Below are positions 1-8,338 of a stretch of 64,000 nt of DNA, one piece after another. The position numbers and the translations under genes are program-made. Origin of the DNA: an uncultured Polaribacter sp. (GTDB lineage: Bacteria > Bacteroidota > Bacteroidia > Flavobacteriales > Flavobacteriaceae); NCBI RefSeq assembly GCF_947495205.1, contig NZ_CANLXV010000008.1, positions 1 through 64,000 of the forward strand, given 5' to 3'. How positions within the stretch are numbered: position 1 is the stretch's first letter; every line of letters begins with the position of its first letter. The notes below the pieces were generated by a model, which saw only the letters and a list, made by a program, of their open reading frames with translations, did not search any database and was not told the DNA's origin.

Positions 1-526
1 GTGAGCTTCCTCTCTGTTAAATCAAAAATAATAAAAATTAAGACAATAAAATTAGGAATTAAAGATAGTACCTAGCCCTGTTTGCTAACTTTTTTCATTA
101 ATTATTCTTAAAGATTTCTATTTACTAACAATTTGTAACCCTATAATAGTTTTTTAGAGATTGTAATTTTGCGTGAGATGCTTCCAGCGTGACAAACTGT
201 ATGAATAAACTTAAGCCTTTAAAACTTTTATAATCAGCTACTCTACAGCTATAAAACTTTACCACTTTGCAACTCTGCAACTCTAAAAATCTAATAATCT
301 AATAATCTAAGAATCTAATAATCTAATAATCTAAGAGTCTAATTTCATTATAAACACTACTCTTTTTATCCCAAATAATAATAAAATTGCCTATTTCTGT
401 TTGTAAAATTGTTTTCATTTCTAAAATATTAGAGACTTTAAAAGTAGTTAAAAATCATTTTAACAAAAGTTTTTTACAGAACCCTTTTTTGTTTTGTAGT
501 TTTATGCGAAACTAATTCAATCTTTT
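1..526. other. Intergenic region at window edge, no gene seen
   Basis: No convincing coding region is present. An open frame runs from base 1 to a stop near base 75, but it is too short and biased to call. The segment holds short A/T-rich tandem repeats (separate entry, 288-343), preceded by two copies of GCAACTCT near 269-284. A Bacteroidetes-like -7 box with one mismatch (TAGTTTTA, 497-504) lies before the hydrolase gene that starts at 527. Confidence 0.5.
288..343. repeat. Seven tandem copies of an 8-bp unit (AATCTAAT)
   Basis: Units start at 288, 296, 304, 312, 320, 328 and 336. Four are exactly AATCTAAT, two end in AAG (304 and 328), and the last begins AG. The two AATCTAAG units lie three units apart, so the array may be two copies of a 24-bp block plus one unit. 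It lies about 180 bp upstream of the hydrolase gene and outside any gene. Confidence 0.85.
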
Positions 527-2437
527 ATGAAAAAAATATTTCTTGCCGCTCTTTTAGGGGTTTTTCTTTTACACAGCTGCTCATCAAAAAAAAATAAAAA
601 AGACGCTTATGTGGTAGAAAATTACACAAAACAAGAAGTAAATATTACAATGAGAGATGGTGTAAAACTGCATACTACCATTTATTCTCCAAAAGACACT
701 TCTAAAGAATATCCTATTTTAATGCAAAGAACGCCTTATAGTTCTGCGCCTTATGGCAAGGGAAAACTAAAAACTAAAATTGGTCCTAATGTACATTTAA
801 TGAAAGAGGGCAATATTATTGTGTATCAAGATGTACGCGGACGTTGGATGAGCGAAGGCGTTTACGATAATATGCGTGCGTACATTCCTAATAAAAAAGA
901 AAACGAATCTGATGAAGTTTCTGATACGTATGACACCATAGATTGGCTCGTAAAAAATGTAGAAAATAATAATGGAAATGTTGGTACTTGGGGTATTTCT
1001 TATCCTGGGCATTATGCAACCATTTCTGCCATAGATGCACATCCTGCTTTAAAAGCAGCTTCTCCACAAGCTTGTATTGGCGATTTCTTTTTTGATGATT
1101 TTCATCATAATGGTGCATTTTTATTAAGCTATTTTAGAGCAATTTCTTTATTTGGCACATATAAAGACACACCAACAGATGCTGCTTGGTATTCTTTTCC
1201 TGAAATGAACACACAAGATCAATATCAATTTTTCTTAGACAAAGGTCCTTTAAAAAACTTAAACGAATTTTTTCAATACGACAAGTTAGATGTAAATGGA
1301 GAGGCTTCTAAAGATAAAATAGACGACTTTTTCTGGAAAGAAATCACAGAACACCCAAATTACGATTCTGTTTGGCAAAGTAAAGGCATTATACAACATA
1401 TGAATAAAGTACCAAGTTCTGTAGCTACTATGGTTGTTGGTGGTTGGTTTGATGCTGAAGATTTGTATGGACCTTTAGAAACTTATAAAGGCATAGAAAA
1501 ACACGGAAAAGACAACTACAATACTTTAGTTTTTGGCCCGTGGGATCATGGAAGATGGGCAAGTTCTGTAACCAAAAATTATGTGGGTAATTATTATTTT
1601 GGAGATTCTATTTCTTTAAATTTTCAGAAGGAAATAGAAACAAAATTCTTTAATCATTTCTTAAAAGGAAAAGGAGATAAAAATTCTGGTTTGCCAGAAG
1701 CTTATGTTTTTGATTCTGGTAAAAAAGAATGGAAATCTTACAATTCTTGGCCACCTAAAAATGTAGTAAAAGAAGATTGGTTTTTATCTGAAAATCAAGA
1801 ATTAACTTCAGCTAAAAAATCAACCGAAAAAATTAATTTTATAAGTGATATAAAACGTCCTGTGCCGTATTCCGAGGACATTAAAACTGTTTTTACACCA
1901 CGTAAATACATGACAGACGACCAACGTTTTGCTGCCAGAAGACCAGACGTTTTGGTTTTTGAAACCGATGTTTTAACAGAAGATTACACCTTAGCTGGAG
2001 ACATTTTAGCAAAATTAAAAGTGGCAACAACTGGTTCTGCCGCAGATTGGATTGTTAAAGTAATAGACGTACATCCGTCTGATTTAGCAACCGATAAAGA
2101 AAATGATAAATTACAAGACCATTTAAAGATGAGTAATTACCATTTAATGGTAAGAAGTGAAGTAATGAGAGGACGTTTTAGAAATAGTTTTGAGTTTCCA
2201 GAACCTTTTACACCAAACAAAAAAACGGATGTAAATATAAAATTACAAGATGTTTTTCATACCTTTAAAAAAGGACACAAGTTACAAATTCAAGTACAAA
2301 GTACGTGGTTTCCTTTAATTGATTTAAATCCTCAAACGTATGTAGATAATATTTACAAAGCAGCCAAAAAAGATTTTAAAACGCAAACACATACCGTTTT
2401 TACAGATTCATCAATAGAATTTTCTGTACTGAAATAA
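527..2437 (+). CDS. CocE/NonD family serine hydrolase, lipoprotein
   Basis: This is a 636-residue alpha/beta hydrolase of the CocE/NonD family (X-Pro dipeptidyl-peptidase S15-like). Members hydrolyse acyl or peptide bonds; the substrate here is unknown. The N-terminus is a lipoprotein signal with lipobox LHSC, so Cys18 should be lipidated. The nucleophile is Ser158 in the elbow GISYPG; the acid and base probably lie in GGWFDAED and GPWDHGRW. The last 200 or so residues fit the beta-sandwich PepX_C domain. No Asp follows the Cys, so an outer membrane or periplasmic location is likely. The ATG at 527 gives a complete signal peptide. Three small genes follow on the same strand, the first 20 bp downstream. 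Confidence 0.88.
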   Translation: MKKIFLAALLGVFLLHSCSSKKNKKDAYVVENYTKQEVNITMRDGVKLHTTIYSPKDTSKEYPILMQRTPYSSAPYGKGKLKTKIGPNVHLMKEGNIIVYQDVRGRWMSEGVYDNMRAYIPNKKENESDEVSDTYDTIDWLVKNVENNNGNVGTWGISYPGHYATISAIDAHPALKAASPQACIGDFFFDDFHHNGAFLLSYFRAISLFGTYKDTPTDAAWYSFPEMNTQDQYQFFLDKGPLKNLNEFFQYDKLDVNGEASKDKIDDFFWKEITEHPNYDSVWQSKGIIQHMNKVPSSVATMVVGGWFDAEDLYGPLETYKGIEKHGKDNYNTLVFGPWDHGRWASSVTKNYVGNYYFGDSISLNFQKEIETKFFNHFLKGKGDKNSGLPEAYVFDSGKKEWKSYNSWPPKNVVKEDWFLSENQELTSAKKSTEKINFISDIKRPVPYSEDIKTVFTPRKYMTDDQRFAARRPDVLVFETDVLTEDYTLAGDILAKLKVATTGSAADWIVKVIDVHPSDLATDKENDKLQDHLKMSNYHLMVRSEVMRGRFRNSFEFPEPFTPNKKTDVNIKLQDVFHTFKKGHKLQIQVQSTWFPLIDLNPQTYVDNIYKAAKKDFKTQTHTVFTDSSIEFSVLK

Positions 2438-2457
2438 CCAATAATTAAAATAAAATT

Positions 2458-2655
2458 ATGAAAGATTATAAAGTTGAAACATTAATATATTATTCAAAAT
2501 TAACTACAGATAAAAATCATATTGTTAAAAGTTCTAAAAAAGAAATTCAAGAACAATTAGATAAATATGCTGCTAATGGTTACAAATTAGCTTCTACAGA
2601 TATGTCTAATTTTGGTGCTGCCTTATACATTTATTTATATTTCGAAAAAGAATAA
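2458..2655 (+). CDS. Small DUF4177-like protein
   Basis: A 65-residue protein with no signal peptide. The pattern (KVETL near the N-terminus, a helix IQEQLDKYAANGYKLAST, then a terminal strand YIYLYFEKE) resembles the DUF4177 fold, in which a short helix and NGY/GW turn lie between beta strands. That assignment is by eye only. The stop codon is immediately followed by the ATG of the next gene at 2656, so the two are probably cotranscribed and translationally coupled. Function is unknown. Confidence 0.6.
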   Translation: MKDYKVETLIYYSKLTTDKNHIVKSSKKEIQEQLDKYAANGYKLASTDMSNFGAALYIYLYFEKE

Positions 2656-3066
2656 ATGCGTTATTTATTCTTTTTTATACTATCATTTTTTTCGATTATT
2701 ACACTTGGGCAAAACATTAAAAAACATCAATGGAAAAATAGAGTATTACTTGTTATTTCTAATGATCAAAACAATGGTCAGCTTAAAAAACAATTCCTGT
2801 TATTAGAAGAGCATCCAAAAGAACTTATAGAAAGAAAATTAGTAGTGTATTGTTTTCTTAAGAATAAATATCAATATAACTTTAAAGGAGACTGGAAACC
2901 ATCAACAAAATTTAAAAATGAAAAAGGTGCATTTAAAGTACTTTTAGTTGGTTTAGATGGCGGAGTTAAGTTGCAACAAGACTCCGTTTTATCAACAGAA
3001 AAACTATTTACAATTATAGACGGAATGCCAATGCGAAAAAGAGAACTACAAAAAAATAAAAAATGA
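2656..3066 (+). CDS. DUF4174 domain-containing secreted protein
   Basis: A 136-residue protein with a signal peptide of about 18 residues (MRYLFFFILSFFSIITLG). The mature part matches the DUF4174 pattern: a strand RVLLVIS near the start, ERKLVVYCF, then FKVLLVGLDGGVKL and the closing IDGMPMRKREL, which is the most typical family motif. The fold is thioredoxin-like, but no CxxC pair is visible, so a redox role is not supported. It starts directly after the previous stop and overlaps the next start by 4 bp (ATGA). Function is unknown; a periplasmic location is inferred. Confidence 0.78.
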   Translation: MRYLFFFILSFFSIITLGQNIKKHQWKNRVLLVISNDQNNGQLKKQFLLLEEHPKELIERKLVVYCFLKNKYQYNFKGDWKPSTKFKNEKGAFKVLLVGLDGGVKLQQDSVLSTEKLFTIIDGMPMRKRELQKNKK

Positions 3067-3524
3067 CGTCTACAGAAATTGCTTTGTTATTAAATAGTGA
3101 TCCAGAAAAAATTACCAGAATTGGAGAAATCATCACTAAAAAAATTGCTAAAAAAGACGATTTTAGCCATTTAAACGATTTTGAAAAAACCTTTATTTAC
3201 ATCGATATTTTAGAACAAAATGTTACAGAAGGTGGTTTTATACAATTCTTTTTTGATTCTTCTGGCCAGTTTACCCATGAAATTTTTCAAGCTTATTTGG
3301 CCATAAAAGCAGAAAAAACAGTAGCTATTTTAACAAAAGCTATTTTTTTATTTCCAGAAATTCCTGTTCCTAAAGATTTAAATACTAGAAGAAGTATTTT
3401 AATGCAAAAAGAGGAAAATATTGATTTATGGGATGCTATGGATGCAGAATTTGAAAAATATGAAGATGATATTATAGCATTAACGATAGCTTACGTAAGA
3501 GAAAACATTGTTCATTTTGATTAG
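3063..3524 (+). CDS. DUF4375 (DMP19-like) protein
   Basis: A 153-residue cytoplasmic protein. The segment NVTEGGFIQFFFDSSGQ followed by AILTKAIFLFPEIPVPKDLNTRR matches DUF4375, whose type protein DMP19 from Neisseria is described as a DNA mimic. The C-terminal half is acidic (DAMDAEFEKYEDD), which suits a DNA-mimic idea but does not prove it. Its ATG overlaps the stop of the preceding gene, so 2458-3524 looks like one operon. The next gene is convergent. Confidence 0.75.
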   Translation: MTSTEIALLLNSDPEKITRIGEIITKKIAKKDDFSHLNDFEKTFIYIDILEQNVTEGGFIQFFFDSSGQFTHEIFQAYLAIKAEKTVAILTKAIFLFPEIPVPKDLNTRRSILMQKEENIDLWDAMDAEFEKYEDDIIALTIAYVRENIVHFD

Positions 3525-3597
3525 TTAAAAACAATGTAATTATTTACGCGTCATATAATTAAATCATTTTAAACCTTTGGTGTAGACTTTTAAAAAA

Positions 3598-3984
3598 CTA
3601 CTGCTCTAAAATATCTTTAATATTCGGTTTAAAATAATTTGGTCCTTTTAAAATTTTACCATCTTCTCTGTAAATTGGTTTACCGTCTTCACCTAGTTTA
3701 CTCATATTACTGCGTTGTATTTCATTAAAAACCTCTTCTATTTTCTCTTGCATACCATGCTCTATAATTGTACCACAAAGAATGTACAACATATCACCTA
3801 AAGCATCAGCCACCTCTACCAAATCGTTATTATTTGCAGCTTCTAAATATTCTTCATTTTCTTCTTTCATTAAATTAAAACGCAATAAATTTCTATCTTC
3901 ACCAATATGTGCCGTTGGTTTGTGTTGAATTCCTGCACCAAAAGCTTTGTGAAATTTTTGAACTGCCTCTATTTTATTTTTCAT
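3598..3984 (-). CDS. MazG-like nucleoside triphosphate pyrophosphohydrolase
   Basis: A 128-residue all-alpha NTP pyrophosphatase of the MazG/PRA-PH type. The metal-binding signature is clear: E41, E42 and E45 in KEENEEY, then E57, D60 and D64 in EVADALGD. Such enzymes hydrolyse (d)NTPs or modified nucleotides to the monophosphate and pyrophosphate; the substrate cannot be read from the sequence. The C-terminal part (GEDGKPIYREDGKILKGPNY) is typical of the subfamily annotated simply as pyrophosphohydrolase family protein. It is a single gene, convergent with the DUF4375 gene. Confidence 0.82.
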   Translation of the reverse strand: MKNKIEAVQKFHKAFGAGIQHKPTAHIGEDRNLLRFNLMKEENEEYLEAANNNDLVEVADALGDMLYILCGTIIEHGMQEKIEEVFNEIQRSNMSKLGEDGKPIYREDGKILKGPNYFKPNIKDILEQ

Positions 3985-4129
3985 AATATTTTAATAATTA
4001 AAAGTTATTTAATTCGTAATTTAGCATTGTAAAAAATGCGTTAAATTGGAAGTACAAGATAACTTCAATTTTTTATTTTGAATATTTTTTACACGGATTT
4101 AATAAAGAACTTATTAAGAAAAAAAAGAT

Positions 4130-4333
4130 ATGTTTTTAGCATTTTTTACCACAGGAAGAATTGTTTTTATGATATTTTTTATCATCGCTTTTATCTCTTT
4201 AATGATATTTAGCTATAAAAAAGATATCAAAAACCATAAACGCTATTATCAAAATTCAGGTAAAAAGGTATTAATTTATGGCGGATTAATTGTATTGGTT
4301 TTTATGGCAATTCGTTTTTTTACTGGGCATTAA
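4130..4333 (+). CDS. Small two-helix membrane protein
   Basis: A 67-residue protein with two predicted transmembrane segments (about residues 5-26 and 46-64) joined by a basic, polar loop (KKDIKNHKRYYQNSGKK). No family is recognised. Flavobacterial genomes carry many such short membrane proteins. It is flanked by genes on the opposite strand, and a near-consensus -7 box (TTATTTTG, 4073-4080) precedes it. Confidence 0.6.
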   Translation: MFLAFFTTGRIVFMIFFIIAFISLMIFSYKKDIKNHKRYYQNSGKKVLIYGGLIVLVFMAIRFFTGH

Positions 4334-4367
4334 TTTAATTTTTCTACTACACTTCATTTTTTGAGAT

Positions 4368-5129
4368 TTAAGCGTTTAAAATTCTTATGGTTTTTAATCG
4401 CTTCCAAGCCACACGATGCCTTTGCGTGTAAATAAAGAAGCAGCCAACATCTAATAAAAAATAAAATAAACTTATACCACTTGGCGGATTGTTGCTAGGC
4501 AAAAAAGTAAAAGTATTAAATGCTATTTCTGGCCATTTCCATGCCCCAAAAGCGGTGCCTCCAATTTCTAAAATAGCCACTAAAATATACATGGAATAGA
4601 AAAACAAACGATCTTTAGGTCGTTTAAAAAGTAGTAGAAAAACCCCTACTGTCATCACAAAACCAAAAACATCATTAAAGAAAATTAAATATATTGTTGC
4701 AAAAATTGCTATGGCAATTGCAAAAATTTGTTCTACAGCTTTGTGGTGTTTTCTTACAACAGATGCTTTACTAAACATAAAAATTCTACCATAAAGTGCA
4801 GCATGCCCAATTGGCACATACAAAGGCACATTTTCTAAACGATACGTATACATATCTAAGCCTCTAGAAAATAAATATTCGCCACCAAAACCAAGTATTA
4901 CAGCATAAATCATTAAAGTTTTTACTCTTGGTGTAGATCTAAAATACATTTTAAAAAAACCTGCAAACATTAAAATATTTATAAATAATTGAGAGTTTGT
5001 TAACGTATCTGCAAACCACAAACTATCAAAAAAAAGCACAAAAACAAAAAATACAAAACGACCAATTTCTCTATTAAAAATGGCAATGATTTTTTTTAAA
5101 TCTGTTTTAAGTATTTTAGCTATTAACAT
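4368..5129 (-). CDS. Multipass membrane protein, paralogue of the gene at 36423-37175
   Basis: A polytopic inner membrane protein of about 253 residues with roughly seven hydrophobic segments. Polar residues within or near the membrane are shared with the paralogue: GEYLFS, MYTYRL.NVP.YVP.GHA, NDVFGFVMT, WKWP, PS.NPPSGIS.FYFLLD and QRHR.AW. Conserved Glu, Tyr, Arg, His and Asp in such places suggest an enzyme or transporter rather than a structural protein. The Met at 5129 is preferred because it gives a short overlap with the upstream tag gene; an earlier Met at 5165 would add 12 residues inside tag. No family name is assigned. A CruF/DUF422-like hydratase is a distant possibility. Confidence 0.75.
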   Translation of the reverse strand: MLIAKILKTDLKKIIAIFNREIGRFVFFVFVLFFDSLWFADTLTNSQLFINILMFAGFFKMYFRSTPRVKTLMIYAVILGFGGEYLFSRGLDMYTYRLENVPLYVPIGHAALYGRIFMFSKASVVRKHHKAVEQIFAIAIAIFATIYLIFFNDVFGFVMTVGVFLLLFKRPKDRLFFYSMYILVAILEIGGTAFGAWKWPEIAFNTFTFLPSNNPPSGISLFYFLLDVGCFFIYTQRHRVAWKRLKTIRILNA

Positions 5130-5733
5130 GAACTGGATATTTAAAACAATCTGTTGTATGGTCATTTACCATACCGATTGCTTGCATAAAAGCATAAACT
5201 ATTGTTGAGCCCACAAATTTAAAACCTTTTTTCTTTAAATCTTTAGAAATTTTATCTGATAAAATAGTAGTAGCTGGTACTTCTTCTTTATTATGAAATT
5301 GATTTATAATTGGTTTTCCGTTTACATAAGACCAAATAAAACTAGAAAACGAACCATATTCTTGCTGAACTTCTATAAAAAGCTGTGCATTCGTTATCGC
5401 GCTTCTAATTTTTAATTTATTTCTTATAATCCCTTTATCTTTTAGAAGAGCATTGTATTTGCTTTCTGAGTATTTTGCTATTTTTTGATAATCAAAATTA
5501 TCAAATGCTTGTTTAAAATTTTGTCTTTTATTTAAAATAGTTATCCAACTTAAACCTGCCTGAAAGCTTTCTAAGAGCAAAAACTCAAATAGAATTTCAT
5601 CATTAAAAACGGGCTTACCCCATTCATTATCATGATAATCTTGATACAATTTACTATCGGTTACCCAAAAACATCTCTTTTTCAAAAATCTAAATTTTGG
5701 TTGCAAATTAGCATTAATTTGCAAAAACAGCAT
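5116..5733 (-). CDS. tag: DNA-3-methyladenine glycosylase I
   Basis: A 205-residue base-excision glycosylase that removes 3-methyladenine from alkylated DNA. The zinc-clip ligands of the Tag family are present: Cys21 (KRCFW), His34 (DYHDNEWG), His192 and Cys196 (DHTTDCF). The substrate-pocket motif ESFQAGLSW and the segment GIIRNKLKI are also typical. About 18 residues precede KRCFW, which is longer than usual, so the true start may be later at a non-ATG codon. The gene overlaps the downstream membrane protein by about 14 bp, so the two are probably cotranscribed. Confidence 0.93.
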   Translation of the reverse strand: MLFLQINANLQPKFRFLKKRCFWVTDSKLYQDYHDNEWGKPVFNDEILFEFLLLESFQAGLSWITILNKRQNFKQAFDNFDYQKIAKYSESKYNALLKDKGIIRNKLKIRSAITNAQLFIEVQQEYGSFSSFIWSYVNGKPIINQFHNKEEVPATTILSDKISKDLKKKGFKFVGSTIVYAFMQAIGMVNDHTTDCFKYPVHVNS

Positions 5734-5911
5734 TTAATAAATAACATTTTTCTTAAAAAAAACAGCGTTTACTCAAACAAACTAAACCTTCACTAAATAT
5801 AACTTTTAAAACAGGCTTTGTAGTTTTAATTTCGTTTTGCAGCTTACATAGCATTAAAATGAAATACAAACAACCATAAAGTCTAATTAAAAATTGATAT
5901 CTTTAACTATT

Positions 5912-6346
5912 ATGAAATTTATAAAACAAATCTTATTTATTTTATGCGCTACATTTCTATTTGTTTCTTGCGGAACATTACAAAAAAATGAAAAGCAAGT
6001 TTCTAAAGAAAAACCAGTTGTAATAGCAAATGATAGTTTAGCTTACGAAATTATAATTATAGATATTGGCTTTAATTATTTTTTAAATGCTATTGCACAG
6101 CCAAAAGGATTTTATAACCAAAATTATTTAGAGGTTAGAAATAGAGCTTGGGTAACTTCTTGGAATATTAGAGCCCAAAACCCAATAGCATACAATCAAA
6201 ATATTTATGAGAACAATATTGATTACCAACCTAATATAGATTATGGTTATGATGTTAATTACAAATTATTCAATTATTTTTTATTTGCCCAAAGAAAATA
6301 CAAAATGAGTTTGGGCGGCGGTTTTAGAGCAAACAGATTGAATTAG
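5912..6346 (+). CDS. DUF6146 family lipoprotein
   Basis: A 144-residue lipoprotein counted from the ATG at 5912, which begins a normal signal peptide MKFIKQILFILCATFLFVSCG with lipobox FVSC. A TTG at 5894 would only add six residues before it. The mature part contains the family-like run YEIIIIDIGFNYFLNAIAQP, then ENNIDYQPNIDYGYDVNYKLFNYFLF, rich in Asn and Tyr. The family is found in Bacteroidetes and its function is not known. The stop codon overlaps the stop of the convergent folA gene by a few bases. Confidence 0.75.
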   Translation: MKFIKQILFILCATFLFVSCGTLQKNEKQVSKEKPVVIANDSLAYEIIIIDIGFNYFLNAIAQPKGFYNQNYLEVRNRAWVTSWNIRAQNPIAYNQNIYENNIDYQPNIDYGYDVNYKLFNYFLFAQRKYKMSLGGGFRANRLN

Positions 6347-6831
6347 CTTTTTTGATAAGAGATAAAACTATAATCATATTTATTTTTATCATCTGCCTTA
6401 AAATCTTCTCTTTTGGTTTCTTTCCAAAGTTTTTTATCTATTATTGGAAAGTATACATCTGCATCAAATTCTTTATGAACCAATGTTATATCTAACTGGT
6501 CTGCCAAATCTTTAGCCAACGTTTCTTTATAAATTTGTGCGCCACCAATTATAAAAATTTGCTCTTGTTCTTTAGCCATTTCAAGCGCCTCTTCTAAACT
6601 ATGTGCAATTAAACACCCGTCTTTCAAGTAATTTTTATTTCTAGTAATTATAATGGTAGTTCTATTTGGTAAAGGTTTACCAATAGATTCAAAAGTATTT
6701 CTACCCATTAAAATATAATTGCCAGTAGTTACTGTTTTAAACCTTTTTAAATCTGCAGGTAAGTGCCAAATTAAATCGTTATTTTTACCTAAAGCATTGT
6801 TTTCTGCAATGGCAGCAATTACTGTAATCAT
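6343..6831 (-). CDS. folA: Dihydrofolate reductase
   Basis: A 162-residue type I DHFR that reduces dihydrofolate to tetrahydrofolate with NADPH. Asp27 in WHLPADLKRF is the catalytic acid. NADPH-binding motifs are visible as GRNTFESIG and IFIIGGAQIYKE. The length matches the family. It works with ThyA, encoded about 680 bp away on the same strand with one opposite-strand gene between them. A perfect -7 box on the minus strand (6851-6858) places the transcript start close to the ATG. Confidence 0.96.
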   Translation of the reverse strand: MITVIAAIAENNALGKNNDLIWHLPADLKRFKTVTTGNYILMGRNTFESIGKPLPNRTTIIITRNKNYLKDGCLIAHSLEEALEMAKEQEQIFIIGGAQIYKETLAKDLADQLDITLVHKEFDADVYFPIIDKKLWKETKREDFKADDKNKYDYSFISYQKS

Positions 6832-6850
6832 AATCTTTTTTTATTTGCAA

Positions 6851-6858
6851 CAAAAATA
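6851..6858 (-). promoter_or_regulatory. folA promoter, -7 box
   Basis: On the minus strand the sequence is TATTTTTG, an exact match to the Bacteroidetes -7 consensus TAnnTTTG. It ends 19 bp before the folA ATG. No clear -33 TTG is seen at the expected distance. Confidence 0.55.
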
Positions 6859-7072
6859 GTAGAATTGTGTTGAGATTCGCTCATTTTAACTCTTTTTAAG
6901 AAAAATAAACCTTGTACAAACTTACTTTTTTTACGAAGCTATTGAAAATCAGCCAAAAACAACCGTTCTAATTTTAAGAACAATACAATATTCGTAATAA
7001 TTAATTCTTAATTAGCAACTTTACTAAGCTACAAATTATTAAAGTGATAATTCTTTTGTAAAAGCCTTAAAT

Positions 7073-7080
7073 TATGTTTG
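7073..7080 (+). promoter_or_regulatory. CBM48 gene promoter, -7 box
   Basis: TATGTTTG matches TAnnTTTG exactly and would give a leader of about 55 nt. A TTTG at 7055-7058 is closer than the usual -33 spacing, so only the -7 box is supported. Confidence 0.5.
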
Positions 7081-7141
7081 TTATATTATAAGTCTTGCAT
7101 ATTTTTACATAAATGATTATTGAAACCAAAAAATAAAAATT

Positions 7142-7438
7142 ATGGCTATTAAAAAACAATTTTTAAAAAGTAAACCTGTTTGTAAAGTTACTTTTACTGT
7201 ACCAGCAGAAGAGGCTAAAACTGTTGCAGTTGTAGGTAGTTTTAATGAATGGAATGCACAAGCAACGCCATTAAAAAAATTAAAAAATGGTTCTTTTAAG
7301 GGAACTGTAGATTTAGAAGCAAACGCTTCTTATGAATTTAGATATTTAGTAGATGGCGCTTATGTAAACGAAACTGAAGCAGATGCATTTGCTTGGAATG
7401 AGTATGCAGGAGCAGAAAACAGTGTTATAACTTTGTAA
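7142..7438 (+). CDS. Stand-alone CBM48 / isoamylase N-terminal domain protein
   Basis: A 98-residue protein that consists almost entirely of one early-set immunoglobulin-like domain of the CBM48/AMPK glycogen-binding type. The typical core is visible: VAVVGSFNEWN, then a basic turn (PLKKLKNGSFKG), LEANASYEFRYLVDG, and WNEYAGAENSVI at the end. In larger proteins this domain binds alpha-glucans next to a glycoside hydrolase domain; here no catalytic part exists and there is no signal peptide. A role in glycogen binding or as an adaptor is inference. A strong hairpin terminator follows. Confidence 0.85.
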   Translation: MAIKKQFLKSKPVCKVTFTVPAEEAKTVAVVGSFNEWNAQATPLKKLKNGSFKGTVDLEANASYEFRYLVDGAYVNETEADAFAWNEYAGAENSVITL

Positions 7439-7460
7439 AAGCGCTATTATAAATTATAAA

Positions 7461-7495
7461 AAAACGCTTTAAATGTATAATTTAAAGCGTTTTTT
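7461..7495. terminator. Bidirectional terminator between CBM48 gene and thyA
   Basis: A perfect 13-bp stem (7461-7473 with 7481-7493), 7-nt loop, and flanking A and T runs on either side. It lies between convergent genes, so it can serve both. Confidence 0.85.
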
Positions 7496-7513
7496 ACATG
7501 AAATTAAAGTAGC

Positions 7514-8338
7514 TTAAATAGCCACTTTTCCTTTTATATGTGGATGAGGATTGTAATCTATTAATTCAAAATCACTAAAAGTAAAATCTTCAATATCTTT
7601 TATTGCCGGATTTAACTTCATTTTTGGCAAAGGTCTAATATCTCTAGACAATTGCAATTCTAATTGCGTTTTATGGTTGTTATAAATATGTGCATCACCA
7701 AAAGTGTGTATAAATTCTCCTACTTCATAACCACAAACTTGAGCAATCATCATTGTAAACAATGCATAAGAGGCAATATTAAAAGGTACACCTAAAAATA
7801 TATCTGCACTTCTTTGATATAATTGGCAAGATAATTTGCCATCTGAAACATAAAACTGAAAAAATGCATGACAAGGCGGTAATGCTGCTTTACCATTGGC
7901 TACATTTTCTGAAAAAGAAACAGAAGTATCTGGTAAAACTGAAGGATTCCAAGCAGAAACTAACATTCTCCTAGAATTTGGATTATTTTTTAAAGTTGCA
8001 ATAACTTCTTTTAATTGATCTACCTCGTCACTATTCCAATTACGCCATTGATGCCCATAAACAGGCCCTAAATCGCCATTTTCATCTGCCCATTCATTCC
8101 AAATTCTTACACCGTTTTCTTGTAAATATTTAATATTGGTATCACCTTTTATAAACCACAACAATTCGTATACAATAGATTTTAAGTGCAATTTCTTAGA
8201 GGTTACCATTGGAAAACCTTCACTTAAATCAAAACGCATTTGATAACCAAACACACTTTTTGTTCCTGTTCCTGTTCTATCTCCTTTTTCGTTACCGTTT
8301 GCTAAAACGTATTTTACTAAATCGTGGTATTGTTTCAT
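7514..8338 (-). CDS. thyA: Thymidylate synthase
   Basis: A 274-residue ThyA that methylates dUMP to dTMP using methylenetetrahydrofolate. The nucleophile is Cys156 in [12 protein letters not shown]. Phosphate-binding residues appear in GDRTGTGT and [19 protein letters not shown]. Compared with the 264-residue E. coli enzyme there is an insertion of about ten residues just before PPCH ([17 protein letters not shown]). It forms the dTMP cycle with the nearby folA product. Confidence 0.97.
   Translation of the reverse strand: MKQYHDLVKYVLANGNEKGDRTGTGTKSVFGYQMRFDLSEGFPMVTSKKLHLKSIVYELLWFIKGDTNIKYLQENGVRIWNEWADENGDLGPVYGHQWRNWNSDEVDQLKEVIATLKNNPNSRRMLVSAWNPSVLPDTSVSFSENVANGKAALPPCHAFFQFYVSDGKLSCQLYQRSADIFLGVPFNIASYALFTMMIAQVCGYEVGEFIHTFGDAHIYNNHKTQLELQLSRDIRPLPKMKLNPAIKDIEDFTFSDFELIDYNPHPHIKGKVAI

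Larger units (their letters stand above)
6832..7141. other. Divergent intergenic region folA / CBM48
   Basis: This 310-bp region carries promoters for both flanking genes (separate entries). It also holds an interrupted palindrome, GTTCT-N7-AGAAC at 6965-6981, and an A/T-rich near-palindrome around 7000-7015. No open frame looks coding. Confidence 0.5.

Noticed and set aside
1..75. Open frame from the first base to a stop near 75
   Set aside because: Too short and of low complexity; could be the end of an upstream gene but cannot be shown.
4368..5165. Start of the membrane protein at 5165
   Set aside because: Lies 50 bp inside tag; the Met at 5129 gives a normal short overlap.
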